A stretch of DNA of 64,000 nucleotides from NCBI RefSeq assembly GCF_026967935.1, contig NZ_JAPVBL010000004.1, positions 310,001 to 374,000 of the forward strand, in the 5' to 3' direction. The translations under genes and the position numbers were made by a program. The notes beneath the pieces were generated by a model. That model worked only from the letters and a program-made list of their open reading frames with translations. It searched no databases and was not told where the DNA came from. This stretch comes from Modestobacter sp. VKM Ac-2982. GTDB lineage: Bacteria; Actinomycetota; Actinomycetes; Mycobacteriales; Geodermatophilaceae. Positions 17,836-25,911 of the stretch are shown one piece after another; position 1 is the stretch's first letter; each line of letters opens with the position of its first letter.

Positions 17836-19038
17836 TCAGTGCAGCAGGGATCCGATGAGGATCTGGGTGCCGTCGGGGCGGTAGGTGCGCCATCGTCCGC
17901 CGGGATCGCGTTCGACCCGGAACCCGTGGTGGACCTTGGTGTGGTGCCGTTCGCACAACAGGGCTGAGTTCTGCAGCGAGGTCTCTCCGCCGTGCAGCCA
18001 GTGGATGAGGTGGTGGACGTCGCACCACCACGACGGGGCACCGCAGCCGGCGAACACGCAGGACTTGTCCCGCCGTTCCACCGCCTTGCGCAGGCCCGGT
18101 GTGACCACCCGGTGATCTCTCCCGAGGTCGAGGGGCACGCCGTCGGGGCCCATCACGATCCGGGAGATGCTGCCGTCACACGCCAGGTAGCGGGCCCGCG
18201 CCGCAGAGATCGTCGCCCCGAACCCCATCTCCGCAGCACCGGCACCGGTCGCCGGGTCGACCAGATCGTCGACGTCGATGCCCACCACCACGTGCGGCTT
18301 CACCGTGCGCAGGATCGGCAGGTTCCCCGAGGCCAGCTGGTTGTCACACAGCTGCACGAAGGCATCGCCGTTCTGCTGCGCGCGGGTCCGCTCATCGCCC
18401 TGGGGGCGGTCGGCCTGCACGATCGACTCGATCGCCGCCTGCGCCTTCTCCCCACCGGCGGCATCCAGCTCGAAGCGGCCGGTGACGGTCCCGTCGGCGT
18501 GCTTGACCATCGTCAACCGGCGGCCCTCGGTCGGGTCCGGCTCCGGGCCATCGGGATCGAGGGCGTCGTCGAAGGCCTGCACCGCGGCGGCCAGCGACTC
18601 GTGCGGGGACTCCGTGGCCACCCGCGCCCACACCTGGTCGAAGGCACCCAGGTCGATGCCCTGCTCCTCGGCCCGGGCCACCTCACCGGCCCCGACCTTC
18701 TCCGCCACCACGTTCACCTGCGCCGCCGTGACCTGCCCGTCGGCGAACCCGGCCGCCAAGGCCGGGAAGTGCTCCAGCACCCGCCCCGACCGCACGACCC
18801 GCGACGCCTCCGTCTGCGACAACCGCGCATGCCCGATCAACCACGACCGCATCGACTTCAACCCGTCGCGCTCGGCGGCCTGCGTGGTCTCCGCCCGGCG
18901 CACCGTGCGGGTCAACTCCGCCGCGACCCGATTGCCGAGCTGCACCAACAACGCCGTCCGGTCCAACACAGCGCCATCCGTCAAGCCATGCAGGTCCTCG
19001 GCCGCAAGGGCGTCCAGAGCCGACTGCAACTCGCTCAT
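17836..19038 (-). CDS. DUF222/13E12-type HNH endonuclease
   Basis: This 400-aa protein joins the DUF222 domain (~20-260) with a C-terminal HNH nuclease (~310-385; RDKSCVFAGCGAP, CDVHHLIHWLHGG, LLCERHHTKVHHG). The family (13E12 repeat proteins) is multicopy in many actinobacteria and tends to be mobile or duplicated; the biological role is unsettled. ATG at 19038 sits 33 bp downstream of a strong -10 match. Codon use matches the surroundings. A repeat array and hairpin follow the gene. Confidence 0.9.
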   Translation of the reverse strand: MSELQSALDALAAEDLHGLTDGAVLDRTALLVQLGNRVAAELTRTVRRAETTQAAERDGLKSMRSWLIGHARLSQTEASRVVRSGRVLEHFPALAAGFADGQVTAAQVNVVAEKVGAGEVARAEEQGIDLGAFDQVWARVATESPHESLAAAVQAFDDALDPDGPEPDPTEGRRLTMVKHADGTVTGRFELDAAGGEKAQAAIESIVQADRPQGDERTRAQQNGDAFVQLCDNQLASGNLPILRTVKPHVVVGIDVDDLVDPATGAGAAEMGFGATISAARARYLACDGSISRIVMGPDGVPLDLGRDHRVVTPGLRKAVERRDKSCVFAGCGAPSWWCDVHHLIHWLHGGETSLQNSALLCERHHTKVHHGFRVERDPGGRWRTYRPDGTQILIGSLLH

Positions 19039-19071
19039 GACACCTCCCGACCGGATCGAACGTGTGTACGA

Positions 19072-19100
19072 ATGATATCGGCACCAAGCCACTGGTACAA
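19072..19100 (-). promoter_or_regulatory. Sigma-70-type promoter of the HNH gene
   Basis: On the minus strand TTGTAC (-35, 19095-19100) and TATCAT (-10, 19072-19077) are separated by exactly 17 bp and lie 33 bp from the ATG at 19038. This is one of the few clear vegetative promoters in the window. Confidence 0.65.
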
Positions 19101-19307
19101 CTCGTATCCGCAGGTCAGACGCTTGTCCACAGATCTTCCCAGGGCCTTGACAGACCGCCAGAGCGCACTGGTCGGACCGCTGCGGAGAGCCCGAGAACGA
19201 CCCGCACGACCGTCCAGCCACCGCCCGATGTCGAGAACGCGCAGCCGGTTCCGTCCCTGGGGTGTCCGCGGCCACGATGGGCCGCACCAGCACCGAGGAG
19301 AGCCACC

Positions 19308-19715
19308 ATGGCCAAGTACCTGATGCTCAAGCACTACCGCAGCACGTCGAAGTCGCTCGACTGCGCGCCGATGGACCAGTGGACGCCGGACGAGGTCTCG
19401 GCCCACATCCAGTACATGAACGACTTCGCGGCGAAGCTGACCGAGAGCGGCGAGTTCGTCGACGGCCAGGCGCTCGCCCCCGAGGGCACCTGGGTCCGCT
19501 ACGACGGCGAAGGCCGTCCGCCGGTCACCGACGGGCCGTTCGCCGAGACCAAGGACCTCATCGCCGGGTGGATGGCGATCGACGTCGACAGCTACGAGCG
19601 CGCCGTCGAGCTGGCTGGGGAGCTCTCGGCGGCCCCCGGCCCGGGTGGTCAGCCGATCCGCGAGTGGCTGGAGCTGCGCCCGTTCCTGGGCGCGCCACCC
19701 ACCGTCACGGAGTGA
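19308..19715 (+). CDS. DGPF/YCII-related protein, partner of an ECF sigma factor
   Basis: This 135-aa protein has the YCII/DGPF fold with the defining DGPF motif (PPVTDGPFAETKDLIAGW). It is separated by one base from the sigma factor gene downstream. In actinobacteria DGPF genes accompany ECF42-type sigma factors and are often part of their regulon; biochemical function is unknown. ATG at 19308 is chosen because the longer open frame upstream has no family similarity and GAGGAG precedes this start. Confidence 0.87.
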   Translation: MAKYLMLKHYRSTSKSLDCAPMDQWTPDEVSAHIQYMNDFAAKLTESGEFVDGQALAPEGTWVRYDGEGRPPVTDGPFAETKDLIAGWMAIDVDSYERAVELAGELSAAPGPGGQPIREWLELRPFLGAPPTVTE

Positions 19716-19716
19716 C

Positions 19717-20940
19717 GTGGACGAGGCGCTGCTCCGGAGCCTGGTCCCGGGCGTGATCGGCGTCCTCGTCCGCCGCGGAGCCGACTTCGCGGCGGCCGAG
19801 GACGCCGTCCAGGAGGCGCTGGTCGAGGCGGTGCACAGCTGGCCGGCCGCCCCGCCGCGGGACCCGAGGGGCTGGCTGGTCACCGTGGCCTGGCGCCGGT
19901 TCCTCGACGCGACCCGGGCCGAGGCCACGCGCCGCCGCCGCGAGGAGACGGTCGCGGACGAGCCGCCGTCCGGACCCGTGCCCTCGGCGGACGACACGCT
20001 GCAGTTGTACTTCCTGTGCGCGCACCCGTCGTTGACGCCCGCGTCGGCCGTAGCGCTCACGCTGCGCGCCGTCGGCGGGCTGACCACCCGCCAGATCGCC
20101 TCGGCCTACCTGGTGCCCGAGGCGACGATGGCCCAGCGGATCAGCCGGGCGAAGCGCACCGTGTCCGGCGTCCGCTTCGACGAGCCCGGCGACGTCGCCA
20201 CCGTGCTGCGCGTCCTCTACCTGGTGTTCAACGAGGGCTACTCCGGTGACGTCGACCTGGCCGCCGAGGCGATCCGGCTCACCCGGCAGCTCGCCGCCGC
20301 CGTCGACCACCCGGAGGTGGCGGGGCTGCTCGCCCTGATGCTGCTTCACCACGCCCGGCGCGCCGCGCGGACCGCCCCCGACGGCAGCCTGGTGCCGCTC
20401 GCCGAGCAGGACCGCAACCGGTGGGACACCGCGCTGATCAGCGAGGGAGTCCAGGTGCTGCAGGCCGCCCTTGTCCGGGACCGGCTGGGCGAGTACCAGG
20501 CCCAGGCCGCGATCGCGGCGCTGCACGCCGACGCACGGTCGGCCGCGGAGACCGACTGGGTGCAGGTCGTGGAGTGGTACGACGAGCTGGTCCGGCTGAC
20601 CGGCAGCCCGGTGGTGCGGCTCAACCGCGCGGTCGCCGTCGGCGAGGCCGACGGTCCACGCGCCGGCCTCGCGGCGCTCGCCCAGCTGGACGACGCACTC
20701 CCCCGCCACCGTGCCGTGGCCGCGTACCTGCACGAGAAGGACGGCGACCGGACGACGGCGGCGCGGCTCTACGCCGAGGCGGCCACCCGAGCGGGCAACA
20801 CGGCCGAGCGCGACCACCTGACCCGCCAGGCGGCCCGGCTCAACTCCGCTGACGGCCGAGCCGATGACTTCCCCGCCATCCCGGAGTCAGTGCTGCAAGA
20901 CGACCCGAAGGAGATCCCGTGCCCACGATCCTGCCCATGA
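19717..20940 (+). CDS. ECF42-like RNA polymerase sigma factor with long C-terminal domain
   Basis: This 407-aa protein has sigma region 2 (~10-85; AAEDAVQEALVEAV, PRGWLVTVAWRRFLD) and region 4 (~110-170; LTTRQIASAYLVPEATMAQRISRAK), followed by a ~230-residue helical C-terminal extension (VLYLVFNEGYSGD..., DUF6596/TPR-like) typical of ECF42. These factors have no anti-sigma factor; the extension is required for activity. The upstream DGPF gene and the overlapping VOC-domain gene complete the usual neighbourhood. The GTG start is 1 nt after the DGPF stop. The 3' end overlaps the next gene by 22 nt. Confidence 0.88.
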   Translation: MDEALLRSLVPGVIGVLVRRGADFAAAEDAVQEALVEAVHSWPAAPPRDPRGWLVTVAWRRFLDATRAEATRRRREETVADEPPSGPVPSADDTLQLYFLCAHPSLTPASAVALTLRAVGGLTTRQIASAYLVPEATMAQRISRAKRTVSGVRFDEPGDVATVLRVLYLVFNEGYSGDVDLAAEAIRLTRQLAAAVDHPEVAGLLALMLLHHARRAARTAPDGSLVPLAEQDRNRWDTALISEGVQVLQAALVRDRLGEYQAQAAIAALHADARSAAETDWVQVVEWYDELVRLTGSPVVRLNRAVAVGEADGPRAGLAALAQLDDALPRHRAVAAYLHEKDGDRTTAARLYAEAATRAGNTAERDHLTRQAARLNSADGRADDFPAIPESVLQDDPKEIPCPRSCP

Positions 20941-21287
20941 TCCTCACGGCTGACCCGGAGAGCCTGAGGGACTTCTACGTCGGGGTCCTGGGCGGGCAGG
21001 TGGTCGAGCGGACCCCGCCGGAGGACGACGGCGAGCCGCCGTTCTTCCTCAACCTGCGCATCGGTGACTCGGTGCTGGGGCTCGTCCGGGAGGCCGAGCC
21101 ACCCGCCGGCAACCGCACCCTGCTGGGGATCGGCGTCGACGACGTCGACGCGCTCCTGGACTCCGTGCGCGCACACGGCGGCTCCGTCACCGGCGGCCCG
21201 ACGGACATGGAGTGGGGCATGCGCGTGGCCCACGTGAGCGACCCGGACGGCAACCCGATCAACCTCCAGTGCCCCATCAGGGACTGA
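20919..21287 (+). CDS. VOC-family (glyoxalase/bleomycin-resistance-like) protein
   Basis: This 122-aa single VOC domain has paired beta-alpha-beta-beta-beta units (MILTADPESLRDFYVGVLGG and MEWGMRVAHVSDPDGNPINLQ). Members bind a metal and catalyse isomerisation or dioxygenation, or bind antibiotics; nothing here identifies the ligand. The GTG start lies inside the sigma factor reading frame, so it is translationally coupled to the DGPF-ECF unit and may be one of its targets. Confidence 0.82.
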   Translation: MPTILPMILTADPESLRDFYVGVLGGQVVERTPPEDDGEPPFFLNLRIGDSVLGLVREAEPPAGNRTLLGIGVDDVDALLDSVRAHGGSVTGGPTDMEWGMRVAHVSDPDGNPINLQCPIRD

Positions 21288-22059
21288 GGCGGGCGCGGTC
21301 GATCCACTCGCGGAGCAGCGCGCCGAACACCTCCGGCCGCTCGTGCACGAGCGCATGGCCGGCGTCGTCCACGACCGCCAGGGTGGCGTGCGGGTGGTCG
21401 CCGAGGAGCCCGACCGCATCGGCGTACCCGACGGTGGAGTCGCGGCGGCCGGCGACGATGAGGGTGGGCCCGTCGTAGCCGCCCAGGTCGATCGACCACC
21501 CCGCGAAGACCCGACCCAGCGCGGCCTCGTCGACCAGCATCGTGCCGGGGACGACGTGGTCGCGGTAGCGGCGGGCGGTCGTCCGGGTCCGGACCACGAA
21601 GTACTCGTCGAACCCCGCCCGCTGCTCCGGCGCCAGCTCGTCGTGGGCGTCGTCGTCCTGGCGGACCACCTGGTGCTCAGGCACCTGCCCGGTCCGCTCG
21701 CCGAGCGGGCACACCAGGGCGAGGCCGCGCACCAGGTCCGGACGGCGGGCGGCCAGGCCCCGGGCCAGGTAGGCGCCGTAGGAGTGCCCGAGCAGCAGCA
21801 CCGGTTCGTCGGCCAGCTGCTCGACGAAGCCGGCGAGCAGCGTGACGGCGTCGTCGTTGCTTCTCAGCCCCTCGGCCGTCGAGCGGCCCATCCCGGGCAG
21901 GTCCGGGTAGACCCGGCGTAGGCCGGCGTCCGGGACGACGGCCTCGACCGCCGCCTCGATCTCCCGGTGGTCGACGCCGGCACCGTGCAGCGCGACGAGC
22001 GTCAGCCCGCCCCCGTGCTCGACGGAGTGGACCGACGCCCCGTCGACCTGGCTGTCCAT
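21277..22059 (-). CDS. Alpha/beta hydrolase
   Basis: This 260-aa cytoplasmic hydrolase has the nucleophile elbow GHSYGAYLA (Ser94 region), an oxyanion-type HGAG near LVALHGAGVDHR, a catalytic Asp near VAGRRDSTVGYAD and His in DDAGHALVHE. The substrate is unknown; likely an esterase or peptidase-like enzyme of the proline-iminopeptidase/haloperoxidase group. It converges with the VOC gene, overlapping by 11 bp. Confidence 0.85.
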   Translation of the reverse strand: MDSQVDGASVHSVEHGGGLTLVALHGAGVDHREIEAAVEAVVPDAGLRRVYPDLPGMGRSTAEGLRSNDDAVTLLAGFVEQLADEPVLLLGHSYGAYLARGLAARRPDLVRGLALVCPLGERTGQVPEHQVVRQDDDAHDELAPEQRAGFDEYFVVRTRTTARRYRDHVVPGTMLVDEAALGRVFAGWSIDLGGYDGPTLIVAGRRDSTVGYADAVGLLGDHPHATLAVVDDAGHALVHERPEVFGALLREWIDRARLSP

Positions 22060-22098
22060 GCCGGCACGCTAGTGAGCCGTCCGCCGCCCGGGTAGAGG

Positions 22099-23487
22099 TC
22101 ACCGGCGCGGCGCCGACCGCCCACCGAGACGCGCCGCCACGACCGCCGCGCCGAGCAGGCAGAGCGCGCCGTTGACCGCGATCGCCGTCGTCACCCCGTC
22201 GAGCACCCCCGAGCCGCCAAGCACCATCGCGGTGACGACGGCGCTCATGACCGGCGTCCCGAGCGTGATGCCGATCTGCTGGCTCATCGTGGTCAGCCCG
22301 GTCGCCAGCCCCTGCTCGGTCTCCGGCAGCCCGGACGTCGCGGTGACCATGAACCCGACGATGACGACGAGGTTCGCAACTCCCCCGACGAAGGTGGCCG
22401 CCAGCACCAACCAGATCGAATCCGCGTCCGCGGAGACGAACACCAGCGACAGCGTCGCCACGGCCTGGACGACGAAGCCGCCGACGATCGCCGTCCGGTT
22501 GCCGAACCGCCCGATCACGCGGGGCCCGAGCAGCCCGCCGGCCACGGTGCCGAGCCCGAGGACGGCGAACGCCAGGCCGGCGCCGAGCGGGCTGTAGCCG
22601 AGCACCTCCTGCAGGTACAGGGTGAGCAGGAAGACCAGCGACGTCTCGGTGACGAAGGCGAGCGCACCGGCCACGTTGCCGATCGCGACACTGCGCCGAC
22701 GGAGCACCGACAGCGGCACCAGCGGGAACGCCGTCCCCCGCTCGACGGCGACGAAGGCGACCAGCAGCGCCACCGCAATGGCGAAGGCGAGCAGCGTCAG
22801 GCCGTCGGTCCAGCCGTGCGACGCGGCGCGGGTCAGCCCGAAGACGAGCGCGAGCAGCCCGAGCGTCACGGTCGCCGCACCGGGCACGTCGAGCCGGCTG
22901 CGCTGCTCGGCCGGGCGCTCGGCGAGCACCCGCGGCGCGACGATCAGCACGATCACGGCGACGGGGACGTTGAGGAAGAAGGCCCACCGCCAGCTGAGCA
23001 GGTCGGTCAGCAGCCCGCCGAGGACGGCGCCGGTGGTGAACCCGGCGGCCATCAGCGCACCGTTCAGCCCGAGCGCCCGGTCGCGGGCCGGGCCCTCCGG
23101 GAACGTCGCGAGGAGCAGCGCCAGCGCGGCCGGGACGACGATCGCCGTCGCAACGCCCTGGGCGACCCGGGCGGTGAGCAGGACCGCCGGTGTGGTCGCC
23201 AGCCCGCCGAGCAGCGAGCCGGCGCCGAGCAGGGCCATGCCGAGCAGGAACATCCGCCGCCGTCCGGCGAGGTCGGCGACCCGGCCCATGAGCAGGGTGA
23301 GCCCGGCGGCGCAGAGCGCGAAGGCGGTGGCGATCCACTGCAGGTCGGCGAGGCGGAAGCCGACGTCCGCACCGATCGTGGGCAGGGCGACGTTGAGGAT
23401 GGAGAAGTCGACGGCGAGGGTGAAGCTCGCGGTGAGCAGCACGGCGAGGGCGGCGCGCTGCCGGGTCGGTGAGGCGAGAGTGGTCAC
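22099..23487 (-). CDS. MFS drug exporter, DHA2 (EmrB/QacA) type
   Basis: This 462-aa protein (from the GTG at 23487; a GTG at 23526 would add 13 residues) has about fourteen helices. Motif A appears as LLMGRVADLAGRRRMFL, and motif C-like GALMAAGFTTGAVLGGLL marks an antiporter. It probably expels hydrophobic compounds with proton influx. It diverges from an XRE regulator 101 bp away that likely represses it; the shared spacer contains nested inverted repeats. Confidence 0.87.
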   Translation of the reverse strand: MTTLASPTRQRAALAVLLTASFTLAVDFSILNVALPTIGADVGFRLADLQWIATAFALCAAGLTLLMGRVADLAGRRRMFLLGMALLGAGSLLGGLATTPAVLLTARVAQGVATAIVVPAALALLLATFPEGPARDRALGLNGALMAAGFTTGAVLGGLLTDLLSWRWAFFLNVPVAVIVLIVAPRVLAERPAEQRSRLDVPGAATVTLGLLALVFGLTRAASHGWTDGLTLLAFAIAVALLVAFVAVERGTAFPLVPLSVLRRRSVAIGNVAGALAFVTETSLVFLLTLYLQEVLGYSPLGAGLAFAVLGLGTVAGGLLGPRVIGRFGNRTAIVGGFVVQAVATLSLVFVSADADSIWLVLAATFVGGVANLVVIVGFMVTATSGLPETEQGLATGLTTMSQQIGITLGTPVMSAVVTAMVLGGSGVLDGVTTAIAVNGALCLLGAAVVAARLGGRSAPRR

Positions 23488-23510
23488 CCCGGCGACGCTG
23501 CGCTGGTGGC

Positions 23511-23577
23511 GGCCGGACAACCACACCCCCGTCTGCCTGTCACTCGCAGGGACAGGCTGGGTGTTGTGGCCGGCGGC
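23511..23577. promoter_or_regulatory. Nested operator dyads between MFS pump and XRE regulator
   Basis: A perfect 7-bp dyad GCCTGTC-N9-GACAGGC (23535-23557) is centred in the spacer. Around it lie longer imperfect arms, ACAACCACACCC on the left and GGGTGTTGTGGCC on the right. Position between divergent starts suggests binding of the XRE protein to control both genes. Confidence 0.55.
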
Positions 23578-23588
23578 AGGATGAGCCC

Positions 23589-24470
23589 ATGACCGAGCTC
23601 GGGGAGTTCCTGCGCGTGCGCCGCGCGGCGTTGCAGCCGGCGGACGTCGGCCTGCGCGGCTACGGCGCGCGGCGGGTGCCCGGGCTGCGGCGCGAGGAGC
23701 TGGCGATGCTGGCCGGGGTGAGCGCCACGTACTACGCGCGGCTGGAGCAGGGGCTCAGCGCGAACGCGTCGGAGGCGGTCCTCGACGCGCTGGCCCGGGC
23801 ACTGGAGCTGGACGCCGACGAGCAGACGCACCTGCGCACCCTGGCCCGCACCCCCGCGCGCCGCCGTTCCCGGTCGCGCCCGGACGTGATCCGCCCCGGG
23901 ATGCTGCGGCTGATCGAGTCGATGCCGGACACCCCGGCAGTGGTGCTGGGACGGCGCAGCGAGGTGCTCGGCTGGAACCCGCTGGGCCACCGCCTGGTCG
24001 CCGGGCACCTGCCGTTCGACTCACCGCACCGCCCGGCCGAGCGGCCGAACATGACCCGGCTGCTGTTCCTCGACGCGCACACGCGGGAGCTGTACACGCG
24101 GTGGGACGACGAGGCACAGCGGGCCGTGTCGTCGCTGCGCGTGCTGGCCGGCCGGTCGCCGGACGACGACGAGCTGACCCGGCTGGTGGGCGAGCTGACC
24201 GTACAGAGCGCGGAGTTCGCCCGGCTGTGGGCCCGGCACCCGGTGGCGAACTGCGTGTCCGGCAGCAAGCACCTGCGACACCCGGAGGTCGGCGAGCTGG
24301 AGGTGGCGTTCGAGGTGCTCACCCCGCCCGACGACGCCGGCCACCGCGTGCTGCTCTACACCGCCGCGGCCGGGACGCCGTCCGCCTCGGCCCTGGAGCT
24401 GCTGCGCCGCGCACACTCCCCGACGCACTTCGCGGGACTCCGGGCCCGTGCAGGCCGGTGCGGTTCATGA
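23589..24470 (+). CDS. XRE regulator with MmyB-like ligand-binding domain
   Basis: This 293-aa protein is of the same class as the one at 13146-13982: helix-turn-helix at ~30-58 (VPGLRREELAMLAGVSATYYARLEQG) and an MmyB-like sensor domain (~105-275; VVLGRRSEVLGWNPLGHRLV, FARLWARHPVANCVSGSKHLRHPEVGE). It diverges from the MFS exporter and is its probable ligand-responsive repressor. The two XRE proteins in this window are paralogues each paired with a different divergent target. ATG at 23589. Confidence 0.88.
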   Translation: MTELGEFLRVRRAALQPADVGLRGYGARRVPGLRREELAMLAGVSATYYARLEQGLSANASEAVLDALARALELDADEQTHLRTLARTPARRRSRSRPDVIRPGMLRLIESMPDTPAVVLGRRSEVLGWNPLGHRLVAGHLPFDSPHRPAERPNMTRLLFLDAHTRELYTRWDDEAQRAVSSLRVLAGRSPDDDELTRLVGELTVQSAEFARLWARHPVANCVSGSKHLRHPEVGELEVAFEVLTPPDDAGHRVLLYTAAAGTPSASALELLRRAHSPTHFAGLRARAGRCGS

Positions 24471-24539
24471 TTGGTGCGGGACGAACAGCGCGGGCAGCTC
24501 CGGTGCCCAGATCAGGCCCGCTTGCCCGACAGCGGTTGA

Positions 24540-24573
24540 CGGCGGCAGCCGGGCGGGGGCCCGACTGCCGCGG
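24540..24573. terminator. Bidirectional hairpin between XRE and WxL-like genes
   Basis: GCGGCAGCCGGGC and GCCCGACTGCCGC pair over 13 positions with one mismatch and a short G loop. It lies between two convergent genes (ends at 24470 and 24627), so it can serve both. Confidence 0.55.
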
Positions 24574-24626
24574 TCGACCACAGCGCCGGTGAGGCACGCG
24601 GCGCGTGCTGGTCGTGCGTCCTCGGG

Positions 24627-25136
24627 TTACAGGACAGAGGTGGTGACGGTTCCCGAGTAGTCGTCAGCGAGGGCACCCGCCGGCATGGTGACGGCCAGGG
24701 TGGAGGTCCATGAAGCGGTGTTGTTGCCCGACAGGGTGGTCGGTGCGACCACGCTCGCGGGCGTGGCGGTGAGGGTCGTCGCAATGCCGTCGGCGACGGT
24801 GATCGTGCCGGTCTCCGCGACCACCCCAGCGGTGTAGGAGACCGCGGTGGACGACGAGCCCAGTACGCCGGTGAAGGCGGTGGATGCCGCTGAAGCCGTC
24901 CAGGCCACAGTGCCGCCGCGGCTGTCGGTCACGGCGGCTTCTCCCAGGCTGCCGGTGATCGTCAGGGTTCCGGCAGGGGCGTTGGTGAGGGGCGCGGTGG
25001 CCGGCGCCGAGAGGGCCAGGCCCCCTCCGGTGAGTTCGAAGGTGGTCGCGGTGTCAGCGGCCATGGCGGGGCCGGCGGTGACGACGAGCAGGCCGGCGGT
25101 TGCGGTGCCGAGGATCAGGGATGCGCGGAGCTTCAA
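24627..25136 (-). CDS. Secreted WxL-like surface protein A
   Basis: This 169-aa protein (TTG at 25136, preceded by AAGGGAG) has a signal peptide (KLRASLILGTATAGLLVVTAGPAMA) and one beta-rich domain. The body matches the general WxL pattern: LGEAAVTDSRGG-WTASAAST in the middle and ASWTSTLAVTMPAG...DYSGTVTTSVL at the end, where low-GC Gram-positive WxL proteins have W-x-L motifs. WxL domains bind peptidoglycan non-covalently. It is a paralogue of the divergent protein at 25378-25911. The assignment rests on pattern, not a database match. Confidence 0.7.
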   Translation of the reverse strand: MKLRASLILGTATAGLLVVTAGPAMAADTATTFELTGGGLALSAPATAPLTNAPAGTLTITGSLGEAAVTDSRGGTVAWTASAASTAFTGVLGSSSTAVSYTAGVVAETGTITVADGIATTLTATPASVVAPTTLSGNNTASWTSTLAVTMPAGALADDYSGTVTTSVL

Positions 25137-25377
25137 GGTGTTCTCCCTTGATCGTGGTACGGCAGGCTGGCCCAGTTGGGCGCCCACTCCCTGGAGTCAT
25201 CGACCTCGTCCCGTGAGTGCACGAGACCCCGATGGGATGAACGGCCTCCCCTTTCGGGGGTGAGGCGGTCGTCCCGGCCAGGTCGCGCTTCAGCTTGCAC
25301 GTGATCGTGTCGATGGGCTCCGGGAGCGGCCGGAGCCCGGCGATCGAGTCTGGCTCCACCCAACCAGAGGATGCCTG
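25137..25377. promoter_or_regulatory. Divergent spacer with strong RNA hairpins
   Basis: This 241-bp spacer separates the two WxL-like genes. On the minus strand a stem with a GAAA tetraloop (CCCC-GAAA-GGGG flanked by GCCT/AGGC and GGGA/TCCC, 25234-25275) would sit in the leader of gene A. On the plus strand a perfect 9-bp hairpin (GGGCTCCGG and complement, 25315-25338) lies 40 nt before gene B. Structured leaders of this kind may be riboswitches or attenuators; no known class could be matched by eye. Confidence 0.5.
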
Positions 25378-25911
25378 ATGAGAACGCGCAGCCTGCTCGT
25401 CACCACCGCCGTCCTCGCGCTCGCGCTCGGCGCCGGCACACCCGCGATCGCGGAGACGACCGGTGTCACCGCCGCGACGGTCACCGTGCAGGGCGGAGTC
25501 CTCGGCATCACCGTGCCGACCGACGCCGGCAGCCTGGGCACGGCGGACAACGCCGTGCTGGGTGGGGCCATCAGTGGTCCTCTCGGACAGGTACAGGTGG
25601 ACGACGGGCGCAGCGCGGTCGCGGGGTCAGGATGGGTCGCCAGCGCCACCTCCACCGCCTTCGCCCCACCGGTCGGCCCCGCGATACCTGCGACTGCGGT
25701 CGGCTACACCGTGGGCGCACTCACGCAGGTCGGGACCGCCACGTACACCGCGAACGACCCGGGCAACCTCACCGGAGTCGCTCCGGTGGTGACCGCCACC
25801 GCGATCACCGGGGACAACTCAGCGACCTGGACGCCCACGATCACCGTCAGCGTCCCCGGCGGCATGGCCGCCGGCGTCTACTCAGCGACGATCACGCACT
25901 CCGTTGTCTGA
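25378..25911 (+). CDS. Secreted WxL-like surface protein B
   Basis: This 177-aa protein has a signal peptide (RTRSLLVTTAVLALALGAGTPAIA) and a single beta domain like that of its divergent neighbour. Key parts are VQVDDGRSAVAGSGWVASA and SATWTPTITVSVPGG...GVYSATITHSVV, again close to the WxL consensus (…TWTPTLTVTVP…AGTYTGTITHSV). It is followed, with an 8-nt overlap, by a membrane protein resembling the WxL-interacting family, as in firmicute WxL operons. ATG at 25378 follows AGAGG. Confidence 0.72.
   Translation: MRTRSLLVTTAVLALALGAGTPAIAETTGVTAATVTVQGGVLGITVPTDAGSLGTADNAVLGGAISGPLGQVQVDDGRSAVAGSGWVASATSTAFAPPVGPAIPATAVGYTVGALTQVGTATYTANDPGNLTGVAPVVTATAITGDNSATWTPTITVSVPGGMAAGVYSATITHSVV

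Noticed and set aside
25137-25377. c-di-GMP (GEMM) or c-di-AMP (ydaO) riboswitch
   Set aside because: The hairpins with a GAAA loop looked suggestive, but the conserved GCAAA-type core of GEMM and the paired motifs of ydaO were not found on either strand.
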